A stretch of 56,827 nucleotides of DNA, from NCBI GenBank assembly GCA_910579675.1, contig CAJTUF010000019.1, positions 1 through 56,827 on the forward strand. The letters are read 5' to 3'. Source of the DNA: an uncultured Muribaculaceae bacterium. GTDB taxonomy: Bacteria > Bacteroidota > Bacteroidia > Bacteroidales > Muribaculaceae. The translations under genes were made by a program, and so were the position numbers. Below, in pieces: positions 26,368-34,576 of this stretch (the stretch's first letter is position 1; the number at the start of each line of letters is the position of its first letter). Under the pieces are notes generated by a model. The model saw only the letters and a program-made list of their open reading frames with translations. It was not told the DNA's origin and searched no databases.

Positions 26368-27276
26368 ATGGAATCAAAAGAAATCATCCTTGACTCTGTC
26401 GACACCTACAACAAGCTGTTTGGGCTGCCGACATTTCATCCACTGGTTACAGTTGTTGACTTGAAAGAAGCCACCCGGACTTTCGAGCGTGGGCGGATGA
26501 AATATGGACTGTACGCACTGTTTTTGAAAAATGGCATAAGCTGCTCCATCAAATATGGCAGGAAGCAGTATGATTATCAGGAAGGAACGGTTGTGAGCTT
26601 TTCGCCCGGTCAGACTGTTGAAGTCGATATGATACCTGGTAATCCGGTACATGATGTGCTGGGACTGCTATTTCATCCCGATCTCATCTTTGGTACGCCA
26701 CTTGCCGACAAGATCCATGAGTTCAGTTTTTTTGATTACTCACAAATGGAGTCGCTTCATCTGTCGGAGGATGAAAGGGCTCAATTTCTGCACTGTCTTG
26801 CCATGATCAAGGAGGAGACGCAGCATCCTGTCGACAATCATTCGGCAGCATTGATCGCAGCTAATATCCAGCTGCTCCTTGAATACCTGCATCGCTTTTA
26901 CGACCGACAGTTCATCACGCGTCATAAGGTCAACTCAGGTATAGTGGCTCAGTTTGAGCGGGACCTGAAAGAGTGTTTCCATGAGCCCCGCCAATCGCTT
27001 CCAAGTGTTGCTTATTTCGCGTCGAGGGCCAACCTCACTCCGGGCTACTTCGGCGATCTGGTAAGAAAAGAAACCGGATCGTCGCCCAAAGATCTTATCA
27101 CCCTCCATCTGGTCAATGAAGCCAAGCATCTTCTTACGATGAGCGATGCCGATGTGAGCATGATTGCCTATCGTCTCGGATTTGAGTATCCGGCTCATTT
27201 CTCAAGAATGTTCAAGCGTGCCACCGGTCAAAGCCCCACCGACTACCGTGTTGCAGTGGCCAATGCCCGAGGTTGA
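26368..27276 (+). CDS. AraC family transcriptional regulator
   Basis: 302 aa from ATG at 26368. An N-terminal cupin-like sensor half (about 1-170; YGRKQYDYQEGTVVSFSPGQTVEV) precedes a C-terminal double-HTH domain (about 195-298). In the latter, SLPSVAYFASRANLTPGYFGDLVRKETGSSPKDL forms HTH1 and DVSMIAYRLGFEYPAHFSRMFKRATGQSP forms HTH2 with the AraC signature. It is the Bacteroidetes type that often sits next to an oxidoreductase it controls. The nitroreductase gene follows 80 bases downstream on the same strand with its own promoter, so control of that gene is a reasonable inference. Confidence 0.92.
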   Translation: MESKEIILDSVDTYNKLFGLPTFHPLVTVVDLKEATRTFERGRMKYGLYALFLKNGISCSIKYGRKQYDYQEGTVVSFSPGQTVEVDMIPGNPVHDVLGLLFHPDLIFGTPLADKIHEFSFFDYSQMESLHLSEDERAQFLHCLAMIKEETQHPVDNHSAALIAANIQLLLEYLHRFYDRQFITRHKVNSGIVAQFERDLKECFHEPRQSLPSVAYFASRANLTPGYFGDLVRKETGSSPKDLITLHLVNEAKHLLTMSDADVSMIAYRLGFEYPAHFSRMFKRATGQSPTDYRVAVANARG

Positions 27277-27325
27277 CTTCCCGTTATAAGCCGAGTCATG
27301 TCATGGCTGGGTCGTCGAAAATAGC

Positions 27326-27333
27326 TACCTTTG
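27326..27333 (+). promoter_or_regulatory. Promoter -7 element of the nitroreductase gene
   Basis: TACCTTTG, 23 bases upstream of the ATG at 27357. It lies just after an interrupted dyad, GCCGAGTCATGTCATGGC (27290-27307), that could be an operator. Confidence 0.6.
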
Positions 27334-27356
27334 CAACAAAAAATCAGCTTCAACCA

Positions 27357-28115
27357 ATGAATCCTATCGAAGACTTTTTCATCAGTCGCAAGACTGTACG
27401 CAAATATGATCATAGCAAGAGTATCGAGCCAGCATTGATTGCCGAGCTTGTCAATGCTGCACGCATGGCTCCCAACACTGGCAACATGCAGCTTTACAGT
27501 GTTGTGGTCACCACCGGAGCCGATGAGATTGCGGCGCTTGCCCGCGAGGGGCATTTCAATCAGCCGGCGTCGGCTGGAGCCCAGGCTCTCCTCACCTTTT
27601 GTGTCGATATGCGGCGTTTCGCCCGGTGGTGTGGGCTCAACGGCACTGCCTCGGGCTTAGGCAATCTGCAGGGCTTTGTATGGTCTGTGATGGACACCAC
27701 CATCTTTGCCCAGCAATTTGTGACACTTGCCGAGCTGCGAGGGCTTGGCACCTGCTATCTCGGCACCACTACCTATAATGCCGAGGCAATCGGACGTCGG
27801 CTCGATCTGCCGCAGGGGGTGCTTCCTTTGATCACGGTATCGTTGGGCTGGCCAGCCGAAGAGGGTGACCGCAAGCAGCGTCTTCCGCTTGGCGCGGTGC
27901 TTCATTTCGGCCGTTATGCGGATCCTACCGATGATGAGCTCGCGGCTATTTATCGGGCAACGGAGGAGTCGCCCGAAGCACGCCGGTTTGTCGAAGAAAA
28001 CGGCAAGCCTTCTCTGGCCCACGTGTTCACTGAAGTGCGTTATCCCAAAGAGAGCGCCGAGACCTTCTCCAATATATATAAGGAGGAGATAATCAAAGCT
28101 GGTATCAAGATCTGA
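27357..28115 (+). CDS. Nitroreductase family flavoprotein
   Basis: 252 aa from the ATG after the promoter. FMN-dependent NfsA/NfsB-like fold: N-terminal phosphate-binding RKTVRKYD, NAARMAPNTGNMQ, a middle region with dimer helix (SVMDTTIFAQQFVTLAELRGLGTCYLG), and the FMN-binding stretch near VSLGWPAEEGDRKQRLPL. Enzymes of this family reduce nitroaromatics, quinones or flavins with NAD(P)H. Natural substrate unknown. It is paired with the upstream AraC regulator. Confidence 0.92.
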   Translation: MNPIEDFFISRKTVRKYDHSKSIEPALIAELVNAARMAPNTGNMQLYSVVVTTGADEIAALAREGHFNQPASAGAQALLTFCVDMRRFARWCGLNGTASGLGNLQGFVWSVMDTTIFAQQFVTLAELRGLGTCYLGTTTYNAEAIGRRLDLPQGVLPLITVSLGWPAEEGDRKQRLPLGAVLHFGRYADPTDDELAAIYRATEESPEARRFVEENGKPSLAHVFTEVRYPKESAETFSNIYKEEIIKAGIKI

Positions 28116-28126
28116 TAGGCCGAGAA

Positions 28127-28156
28127 GCAAGAGTGTCGCTCAGTCGACGCTCTTGC
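28127..28156. terminator. Bidirectional terminator overlapping the yccF stop codon
   Basis: A 12-bp stem with one wobble pair (GCAAGAGTGTCG, 28127-28138, with 28145-28156) and a 6-base loop. It lies between two convergent genes. The yccF stop (28140-28142) is in the loop and its last codons form one arm. T-runs are poor. Confidence 0.5.
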
Positions 28157-28508
28157 CGAAGGGGAGGAGCGCCAGTTTCATAAGTTTGAAGTGCTGGAGC
28201 CCGAACGGAATGCCGACGATGGTGATGCAGAAGAGCAGGCCCCATCCGAGGTGGGTTAGGGCTATTGCAAATCCGCCTAAAAACCACCACACGATATTCA
28301 TCACACCGGCCAGACATCCTGAAGGCCAGCTTTCATTGCGTATTTCCGCTCCGAATGGCCATAAGGCAAGAGCTGCGAGCTTGAGGGTTTGAAGACCAAA
28401 GGGGATACCCACTATAGTCAGCATCATCAGGATGCTCGATATGGCATATTCTATGGCAATCATAATGCCGCCAAACAATACCCATATCAGATTGAGAACT
28501 ACATTCAT
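28140..28508 (-). CDS. YccF domain membrane protein
   Basis: 122 aa with four hydrophobic segments. Two copies of the YccF motif are visible: IWVLFGG...LTIVGIPFGLQTLKLAALALWPFG (about 8-55) and VWWFLGG...ITIVGIPFGLQHFKLMKLALLPFG (about 70-118). The function of this inner-membrane family is not established. It lies 27 bases downstream of msrC and ends the rhodanese-msrC-yccF unit. Confidence 0.9.
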   Translation of the reverse strand: MNVVLNLIWVLFGGIMIAIEYAISSILMMLTIVGIPFGLQTLKLAALALWPFGAEIRNESWPSGCLAGVMNIVWWFLGGFAIALTHLGWGLLFCITIVGIPFGLQHFKLMKLALLPFGKSVD

Positions 28509-28535
28509 GATAGATGATTGAAATTTGACGATGGC

Positions 28536-29024
28536 TCAACTTATGGCAGGTGCGATCAGCTCTGCAATCTGTTCGAGCCATGCGCGGTCGGTGTCGTCGA
28601 ATGTGTCGAGGTGCTCGGAATCAATGTCAAGTACAGCCACTATGCGGTCGCCTGCCTTTACAGGCACCACTATCTCGCTTTTTGATGATGAAGAGCAGGC
28701 GATATGGCCCGGAAAGAGCTCTACGTTGCCCACCACTTGAGTGGATTGTTCGAGCCATGCGGTGCCACACACTCCGCGCCCTTTTGGTATTCTTGTGCAT
28801 GCCAGCGGACCCTGAAATGGGCCGAGCACCAATGTGGCACCATCGTTGGACACACGGTAGAAGCCAGTCCACCAGAAGCGGAAAGTGGAGTGGATCATAG
28901 CCGCTACATTGGCCATGTTGGCTATGGGGTCGGGTTCATGTTGCGTCACTGCTGCAATCTGCGGCAGAAGGGTGCGGTATTTGTCCTCCTTCGAGCCACT
29001 GTCGATAATTAGGGATTCTGCCAT
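28536..29024 (-). CDS. msrC: Free methionine-(R)-sulfoxide reductase (GAF domain)
   Basis: 162 aa, a single GAF domain. The fRMsr hallmarks are all present: FWWTGFYR, GPFQGPLACTRI, GRGVCGTA, PGHIACSSSSKSEIVVPV. The three conserved cysteines are C76, C86 and C110. The enzyme reduces free methionine-R-sulfoxide, complementing MsrAB, which acts on protein-bound residues. It starts 4 bases after the rhodanese gene, so it is co-transcribed with it. Confidence 0.93.
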   Translation of the reverse strand: MAESLIIDSGSKEDKYRTLLPQIAAVTQHEPDPIANMANVAAMIHSTFRFWWTGFYRVSNDGATLVLGPFQGPLACTRIPKGRGVCGTAWLEQSTQVVGNVELFPGHIACSSSSKSEIVVPVKAGDRIVAVLDIDSEHLDTFDDTDRAWLEQIAELIAPAIS

Positions 29025-29028
29025 GTCT

Positions 29029-29463
29029 TTAATCTTGTTGGGAGTCGTTGTCGGTCGCGGATGTTGCTAACGGCATCCCTTGGGCATTCCACTCCAGGAT
29101 TCCACCTTTGAGGTTGACCACCTTGTATCCATTATCAACGAGATGGTCGGCTGCGGTAAGTGAGCGTTTCCCGCTGCGGCAATACACATATACGGGCTTG
29201 TCCTTGCTGAGGGTCGAAGTGGAAACCTTGTCGAAAGAGTCGGACTGGATGTCGATATTGATTGCGCCCGGCAGATGCCCGTCGGCAAACTCGGCCGGAG
29301 TGCGCACGTCGACCAACTGAGGGGTATCTTCTGATGCAACCTCCTTGGCAAATTCAGTGGCATCGACAGTGGATATACCCTCCCGATGAGAGTTGCATCC
29401 TATGGCGCCGACCGACACAAAGGTGGAAGCGGCAAAAGCTATGATGTTCTTTATTATGTTCAT
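29029..29463 (-). CDS. Rhodanese-like lipoprotein
   Basis: 144 aa. The N-terminal signal has a good lipobox, GAIGC, with Cys23 as the lipidated residue. A single rhodanese domain (about 30-135) includes LVDVRTPAEFADGHLPGAINI, the active-site loop CRSGKRS with Cys95, and LKGGILEWNAQG. It can carry persulfide sulfur; the envelope location suggests a redox or sulfur-handling role, inferred only. It is the first gene of the unit with msrC and yccF. A nearby CATCTTTG (near 29512) is a weak promoter candidate. Confidence 0.92.
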   Translation of the reverse strand: MNIIKNIIAFAASTFVSVGAIGCNSHREGISTVDATEFAKEVASEDTPQLVDVRTPAEFADGHLPGAINIDIQSDSFDKVSTSTLSKDKPVYVYCRSGKRSLTAADHLVDNGYKVVNLKGGILEWNAQGMPLATSATDNDSQQD

Positions 29464-29565
29464 CGCTTATGAGTAAGGGTTGATGTTGTAGGGGGAGATG
29501 ATAAGCAGTGCAAAGATGGCAAGAATCTTTCGTAAATGCAAGTCCGGGAGCCATGATCAATAGAT

Positions 29566-29596
29566 AAAAAGGGATGCCTTCACGGCATCCCTTTTT
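29566..29596 (-). terminator. Strong intrinsic terminator of the candidate small RNA
   Basis: An 8-bp GC-containing stem (GGGATGCC, 29571-29578, with 29584-29591) is extended by A5/T5 tracts, so it works in either orientation. The 5-base loop is TTCAC. No plus-strand gene precedes it, so the minus strand is the likely user. Confidence 0.8.
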
Positions 29597-29650
29597 ATGA
29601 GTTTCCAATAGGTACAATTTCTAAGGTAAAAAAGATTGCTTTATGTTCGT
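29566..29650 (-). ncRNA. Candidate small RNA of about 85 nt
   Basis: On the minus strand a TACCTTTG promoter element (29655-29662) is followed about 60 bases later by a strong intrinsic terminator (29566-29596). No open reading frame with an ATG lies between them. The predicted transcript starts near 29650 with GCATCACGAAC- and ends in the hairpin. It cannot be the leader of the rhodanese gene unless transcription reads through, because the terminator is 102 bases before that ATG. I do not recognise the family. Confidence 0.45.
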
Positions 29651-29654
29651 GATG

Positions 29655-29662
29655 CAAAGGTA
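29655..29662 (-). promoter_or_regulatory. Promoter -7 element of the candidate small RNA
   Basis: TACCTTTGC on the minus strand. A TTTG lies 16 bases upstream and a TTG 22 bases upstream, both outside the usual 19-21 spacing. Confidence 0.5.
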
Positions 29663-29852
29663 GCCCCTTATTTGCACACAAAAGCAATTTTACAATATGT
29701 TATGCAACATGATTCTTAATCCATACTTGAACGTGGGTTTCACTTGCAAAATGCCAAACGGCTGAGCTGCAAGTAAATACGGTGATACTACAGAATTGCT
29801 CCATTGCGGCTTACTATTGTTAAATAGTGTTAACGGATGCGTGGAATCTCAT
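29663..29852. other. AT-rich intergenic region after lpxH
   Basis: No gene or strong hairpin was seen. A short dyad, GTTAAATAGTGTTAAC, lies at about 29818-29833, a few bases past a run of minus-strand stop codons. Confidence 0.35.
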
Positions 29853-30587
29853 TTATTGGGCTTTTATGGAGCTCAGAGTGAGGTTTTCGCCGTCGAAAGC
29901 GGCGTAGCACATCTGACGGAAAGAGTCGCCAAGAATGGTGAGGAGGGCTCCGTCGGGTAGGCGTCGCTGCTCGGGATGATGCAGGTGACCGAAGATGAAA
30001 TAGTCGACATGTCCGTGGGCGGAGATGAAATCGACAGCCCACTCCTGAAGATTGTCTGTTGCGGCAGCTCCTCCGGAGTAGCCCCCTTTTTTACGTGAAT
30101 GACGGCTCCAGCTGTGGGCAAATCCTACAGTCCATCTGGGATGAATGGCGGCATATAGCACACGCGCGGTAGAGCTTCGGAAGATTCGCCTGAGCGCTCG
30201 GAATGCAAGCGGGCGTCGCCCAACGCCGTCGCCATGCTCCATCACGAAGCGTCGGCCCGCTATATGAGTATCGAGCAGGCCGTCGACAATGCGGCAACCT
30301 ATCTCAGAGGTGAGATAGTCGGTCATCCATATGTCATGATTACCTTTGAGCCATACTATCTCCACGCCTTTGTCGGCGAGACGGGCAAGCGCACCAAGAA
30401 ATCGTGTATATCCGCGCGGCACCACATTGCGGTATTCAAACCAGTAGTCGATTATGTCGCCGAGCAGGTAAAGAGCCGAGGCATCGGCGGCAATTGAGTC
30501 GAGCCATGCCGCAAGCGCTTTTTCCTGCGCTCTCGGGTCGACGATATATCCGGCACCGAGATGGCAGTCGCTCAGAAAGTACACCAT
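29853..30587 (-). CDS. lpxH: UDP-2,3-diacylglucosamine diphosphatase LpxH-like
   Basis: 244 aa calcineurin-like metallophosphoesterase. It hydrolyses UDP-2,3-diacylglucosamine to lipid X in lipid A synthesis. Metal motifs are visible in order: SDCHLG (Asp7, His9), LGDIIDYW, KGNHDIW, MEHGDG and FGHLHHP. The insertion with basic helices (ALRRIFRSSTARVLYAAIHP) fits the membrane-facing cap of LpxH. It is the third gene of a minus-strand set with the DUF695 and MIP18-family genes, 37 bases after the latter. Confidence 0.92.
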   Translation of the reverse strand: MVYFLSDCHLGAGYIVDPRAQEKALAAWLDSIAADASALYLLGDIIDYWFEYRNVVPRGYTRFLGALARLADKGVEIVWLKGNHDIWMTDYLTSEIGCRIVDGLLDTHIAGRRFVMEHGDGVGRRPLAFRALRRIFRSSTARVLYAAIHPRWTVGFAHSWSRHSRKKGGYSGGAAATDNLQEWAVDFISAHGHVDYFIFGHLHHPEQRRLPDGALLTILGDSFRQMCYAAFDGENLTLSSIKAQ

Positions 30588-30624
30588 ATTATTAATTAAG
30601 AGAAGTGAGGACAGGCAAGAGCGA

Positions 30625-30954
30625 TCAGAGGAATCCGAGATCGAGTTTAGCTTCTTCGCTCATCATATCCTTGTTCCATTCCGGCTCAAACACAATCTGA
30701 ATATCTACCGATTTAACCCCTTCGATAGATTCGAGCTTTATGCGGGTGTCTTCGACAAGAAACTCGGCAGCGGGACATGAAGGCGCTGTGAGGGTCATGT
30801 CGATATGAAGACAACGCTCGTCGTCGAGGTCTATTTTATATATCAGACCGAGACTGTATATGTCGACCGGGATCTCGGGGTCGTAGACGGTGCGGAGGAG
30901 CTCTACGGCGCGCTCCTCTATCTTGAGTTTTTCTTCGGGTGTGATCATAATCAT
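30625..30954 (-). CDS. MIP18/DUF59 family Fe-S cluster assembly protein (SufT-like)
   Basis: 109 aa. DUF59 fold with EERAVELLRTVYDPEIPVDIYSLGLIYKI, MTLTAPSCPAAEFL (conserved Cys in the SCP loop) and a typical VKSVDIQIVFEPEWN end. Such proteins help mature iron-sulfur proteins and often sit in suf operons; no suf genes are in this window. A second in-frame ATG two codons in is equally possible. Co-transcribed with DUF695 and lpxH. Confidence 0.9.
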   Translation of the reverse strand: MIMITPEEKLKIEERAVELLRTVYDPEIPVDIYSLGLIYKIDLDDERCLHIDMTLTAPSCPAAEFLVEDTRIKLESIEGVKSVDIQIVFEPEWNKDMMSEEAKLDLGFL

Positions 30955-30984
30955 GAGATTTATTGAAGGGGAATGTGGAAGGGG

Positions 30985-31437
30985 TCAGTCAAGTTTTATT
31001 TCGGCCTGACTCATTTCGTCGTATTCTTCCCATCCGGGGTCGTTCTCGGCCGCAATGCGGATTGGAAGGAGGGGTAGGGGAGCAAGCGCCTCGTTGAGCT
31101 TACGGCCGAAGATAGGCAGCGAGAGAGTGTAGAAAATCCAGTTTCGCTCACCATCACCGGTATATATGCCGGTCATTACGGCCACGGGATCCTTGTCGAA
31201 ACATTTCTGGAGGAGCTCGGTTGCCTGCTGCATCAACTCGGAAGTGTCGGGCAAAGGCATACCCGACTTATCGCCCTCGTAGGGCCATGTGACCTCCACG
31301 CGGGTGGAAAACTTGGGGTTGGACCGGAAGCGAGCGATGTCGCGTCGGCCAGTCACCATAATAAGGCGTCCGGAGTCGCCTTCGGCGGGAGCGGTCCACC
31401 ACTCACCGGCGGGATTGTATTGAGATTCCTGAGTCAT
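30985..31437 (-). CDS. DUF695 domain protein
   Basis: 150 aa from ATG at 31437; a longer frame reaches into the arginine-operon promoter region and has no family similarity. GEWWTAPAEGDSGRLIMVTGRRD near the start and TGDGERNWIFYTLSLPIFGRKLNEAL in the C-terminal half match the DUF695 fold. Function unknown. It leads a minus-strand unit and is divergent from the arginine operon. Confidence 0.75.
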   Translation of the reverse strand: MTQESQYNPAGEWWTAPAEGDSGRLIMVTGRRDIARFRSNPKFSTRVEVTWPYEGDKSGMPLPDTSELMQQATELLQKCFDKDPVAVMTGIYTGDGERNWIFYTLSLPIFGRKLNEALAPLPLLPIRIAAENDPGWEEYDEMSQAEIKLD

Positions 31438-31560
31438 AGTAGGCGCTAAATTACATCTTTTTTGCGAGACAGCCAAACCTCGCGAGCCCCATCGGAAGGA
31501 AAGGATGGGTTTCCTATTCAAAAAAAAACTGAAAAAGGGCTCCATGTCGTGATTAATGTG

Positions 31561-31593
31561 TAACTTTGCCCGATTATTACTATTAAGCAATAA
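31561..31593 (+). promoter_or_regulatory. Arginine operon promoter and possible ArgR-type operator
   Basis: TAACTTTG (31561-31568) is the -7 element, 77 bases before the first ATG. Directly after it, at the expected transcription start, lies an AT-rich imperfect palindrome TTATTACTATTAAGCAATAA (31574-31593). Its length and AT content are like an ARG box, but the match to the consensus is only partial and no argR lies in the window. Confidence 0.4.
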
Positions 31594-31645
31594 CAAATAC
31601 CTACCAAAACCTAACAATCCAACTTTACTCAACCATCATCCACTA

Positions 31646-32263
31646 ATGGACATTACCGACATCAACGTCACTTTTGCCCAGCCCGAACACGCCAAATATG
31701 CCGAGCATATAGTCAATCTGATCTACGAATCGGCGCTCCAAAGGGGCACCGGTATCGCCCGACGTACGCCCGAGTATATCGCAGCAAAGATCAACGGCGG
31801 CAAGAGTGTTGTAGCCCTCCACGGCGACCGTCTCGTAGGGTTCAGCTACATCGAGAGCTGGAGCCACGGCAACTTTGTGGCCACATCGGGCCTGATTGTC
31901 GATCCAGAGTATCGCCATCTTGGCCTTGCCGGCGCCATCAAGGCGAAAACTTTTGAGCTGGCTCGACTACGTTTTCCTTTCGCAAAACTGTTTTCAATCA
32001 CCACCAGTCTCCCGGTGATGAAGCTTAATTCCCGCATGGGATACAAGCCGGTCACCTTCTCGGAGCTCACCGACGATGAGGAGTTCTGGCGAGGATGTGA
32101 AGGATGCCGCAACTACGACATCTTGCAGCGCAACAACAGGCGCATGTGTCTCTGCACCGGCATGCTCTATGATCCCGAGCAGCCCCTTGAACCAGCGGAG
32201 CAGCCCAACGCCTACATGCTCCATCTGCGCAACACGGTCAAGAAGCTGTTTCATCTCCGATGA
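31646..32263 (+). CDS. GNAT acyltransferase, candidate first enzyme of arginine synthesis
   Basis: 205 aa from ATG at 31646 (upstream frame is untranslated leader). A GNAT fold: VVALHGDRLVGFSYIESW, the acyl-CoA loop region LIVDPEYRHLGLAGAIKAKTFELA, and a C-terminal cysteine-rich stretch (CEGCRNYDILQRNNRRMCLC) that is unusual. It is the first gene of the arg operon. Classical ArgA and ArgJ are absent here. Since the downstream transcarbamylase appears specific for succinylornithine, this enzyme may acylate glutamate, perhaps from succinyl-CoA. That is inference from position. Confidence 0.8.
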   Translation: MDITDINVTFAQPEHAKYAEHIVNLIYESALQRGTGIARRTPEYIAAKINGGKSVVALHGDRLVGFSYIESWSHGNFVATSGLIVDPEYRHLGLAGAIKAKTFELARLRFPFAKLFSITTSLPVMKLNSRMGYKPVTFSELTDDEEFWRGCEGCRNYDILQRNNRRMCLCTGMLYDPEQPLEPAEQPNAYMLHLRNTVKKLFHLR

Positions 32264-32373
32264 CTCACCGACTGTGAGCCGGGGCGACCAAGCCTCAGAG
32301 CCGCCTATCGTCGGCGGCCTTATCTATCATCCTCTCCTGCTATTTCAAAACCACTAAAACAACAACTCCCATC

Positions 32374-33591
32374 ATGCAAAAGAAAAAGGTAGTCCTCGCA
32401 TTCAGCGGCGGATTGGACACATCATTTGCCGTTAAATATCTCTCCGACGAACTGGGCTACGAAGTCCACACCGCAATCGCCAACACCGGCGGTTTCACAC
32501 CCGAAGACCTCGAGGTGATAGAGAAGAAAGCTCTTGCCCTCGGCGCTGCTTCCCATACCTCGCTCGACATCACCCGCGAATATTACGATAAGTCGATCCG
32601 CTACATGATAGCTGGTAATGTGCTCCGCAACGGCACTTACCCCATATCGGTATCGTCGGAGCGTATCTTCCAGGCCATAGCCACTATCGAGTATGCCAAG
32701 AAGATCGGAGCCCATGCCGTGGCCCACGGCTCGACCGGCGCCGGTAACGATCAGGTGAGATTTGACCTCACTTTCCAGATTCTGGCTCCCGATATCGAGA
32801 TCATCACCCCCACCCGCGACCTTACCCTCACCCGCGAATATGAGATAAACTATCTCAAGGAGCGCGGCTATGTGGCCGACTTCAAGAAGATGGAGTATTC
32901 GATTAACAAAGGCCTCTGGGGCACGTCGATCGGAGGCAAGGAAACACTCAAGTCGGAGCAGACTCTTCCCGACTCCGCCTATCCCTCGCAGATCACAGAG
33001 GAGGGTCCCGAGAAACTTACCCTTACATTTGAGAAAGGCGAGCTAAAGGCTGTCAACGGCGAGCGTATTGACGATCCCGTAAAAGCTATCCAGACAGTAG
33101 AGGCTATCGGCGCCCGCTACGGCATAGGCCGCGACATGCACATCGGCGACACCATTATAGGCATCAAGGGCCGCGTGGGCTTCGAAGCCGCAGGCCCGAT
33201 CCTCATCATAGCTGCCCACAAGATGCTCGAAAAGCACACCCTCACCAAGTGGCAGCAGTATTGGAAAGACCAGATCGGTACATGGTATGGGATGTTCCTC
33301 CATGAAGCCCAGTATCTGGAGCCAGTGATGCGCGACATGGAAGCCATGCTCGAGTCGAGCCAGCGCAATGTGACCGGTACCGTGGAGATCACTCTCTATC
33401 CCCGCACATTCACACTCGTGGGTGTGGATTCGCCTTATGACCTCATGAAGACCGACTTCGGCGAATATGGCGAGATCAACAAGGCTTGGAGTGCCGACGA
33501 TGTGAAGGGCTTCACCAAGATCCTCGCCAACCAGATGAAGATCTACCACAACAAGCAGGTAGCAAACGGAAATAATACCGAGTGCCTGTGA
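32374..33591 (+). CDS. argG: Argininosuccinate synthase
   Basis: 405 aa. It joins citrulline and aspartate using ATP. The PP-loop is AFSGGLDTS at the N terminus. GSTGAGNDQVRF (aspartate and citrulline binding), SINKGLWG and GFEAAGPILIIAAHKMLE are conserved. It follows the GNAT gene by 110 bases; a short hairpin (GCCGCC/GGCGGC, 32300-32318) lies in that gap. The stop overlaps the argC start (GTGA). Confidence 0.97.
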   Translation: MQKKKVVLAFSGGLDTSFAVKYLSDELGYEVHTAIANTGGFTPEDLEVIEKKALALGAASHTSLDITREYYDKSIRYMIAGNVLRNGTYPISVSSERIFQAIATIEYAKKIGAHAVAHGSTGAGNDQVRFDLTFQILAPDIEIITPTRDLTLTREYEINYLKERGYVADFKKMEYSINKGLWGTSIGGKETLKSEQTLPDSAYPSQITEEGPEKLTLTFEKGELKAVNGERIDDPVKAIQTVEAIGARYGIGRDMHIGDTIIGIKGRVGFEAAGPILIIAAHKMLEKHTLTKWQQYWKDQIGTWYGMFLHEAQYLEPVMRDMEAMLESSQRNVTGTVEITLYPRTFTLVGVDSPYDLMKTDFGEYGEINKAWSADDVKGFTKILANQMKIYHNKQVANGNNTECL

Positions 33592-34559
33592 TCAAAGTAG
33601 GAATAATAGGCGGCGCCGGCTATACTGCCGGCGAGCTTATCCGCCTTCTCATCAATCATCCCGAAGCAGAGATATCATTCATACACTCGACAAGCAATGC
33701 AGGAGCCCCCGTGACATCTGTCCACGGGGGACTTCTGGGCGAGACCGACCTGGTGTTTTCCGACACACATCCGCTCGAATCGATCGACTGTCTGTTTCTC
33801 TGCTCCGCCCATGGCAAGAGCCGTGATTTCTGGAATGAAAATGAGCGTCCGGAAGGCCTCAAAGTGATTGACCTCGCCCAGGATTTCCGCGACGAGAGTT
33901 GCGGATATGTCTACGGACTTCCCGAGCTCAATGAGGCGCGCATCAGAGAGGCATCGCTTGTGGCCAATCCCGGATGTTTTGCCACTGCCATTCAGCTGGC
34001 ACTTCTCCCGGCTGCGGCTGCAGGTATCCTGCATGGTGATGTCAATGTCACGGCTGTGACAGGCTCGACCGGTGCCGGAGTAAAGCCGGGCGCGACAACC
34101 CATTTCAGCTGGCGCAACGACAATATGTCGGTTTACAAGCCTTTCAACCACCAGCATCTGGCCGAGATCTCGCGGTCGATAGCAAGCCTTGAACCTGAAT
34201 TTACCTCCGACGCTATTAATTTTGTGCCGGTAAGAGGTGACTTTGCCCGCGGCATTTTCTGCATGGCCCACTTTGCCTGTGACCTGAATCAGGAGGAGGC
34301 CGAAAAGCTCTATGCCGACTACTACCGCAATCAGCCGTTTACGATCGTGAGCTCCTCTCCTGTGGATCTCAAGCAGGCGGTCAACACCAACAAGGCCGTG
34401 ATCAGTCTCCATGCCGACAGCAAAAAGAAGCGGTTGCTCGTGACTTCGGTCATCGACAACCTACTCAAAGGCGCATCAGGTCAGGCTGTTCAGAACTTCA
34501 ACCTCATGTTTGGCCTTGATCCTAAAGCCGGTCTGAAGCTCAAGCCCTCGGCATTCTAA
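33588..34559 (+). CDS. argC: N-acyl-gamma-glutamyl-phosphate reductase
   Basis: 323 aa. It reduces N-acyl-glutamyl phosphate to the semialdehyde with NADPH. I chose GTG at 33588, which overlaps the argG stop (GTGA) and starts MIKVGIIGGAGYTAGELIRLL; a GTG two codons upstream is possible. Rossmann GGAGYTAGE, the catalytic cysteine in NPGCFATA, the His in GDFARGIFC-adjacent region and the C-terminal NNLLKGASGQAVQN are conserved. In this operon the acyl group is probably succinyl. Confidence 0.96.
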   Translation: MIKVGIIGGAGYTAGELIRLLINHPEAEISFIHSTSNAGAPVTSVHGGLLGETDLVFSDTHPLESIDCLFLCSAHGKSRDFWNENERPEGLKVIDLAQDFRDESCGYVYGLPELNEARIREASLVANPGCFATAIQLALLPAAAAGILHGDVNVTAVTGSTGAGVKPGATTHFSWRNDNMSVYKPFNHQHLAEISRSIASLEPEFTSDAINFVPVRGDFARGIFCMAHFACDLNQEEAEKLYADYYRNQPFTIVSSSPVDLKQAVNTNKAVISLHADSKKKRLLVTSVIDNLLKGASGQAVQNFNLMFGLDPKAGLKLKPSAF

Positions 34560-34576
34560 CCCCCTATCTTCCTGTC

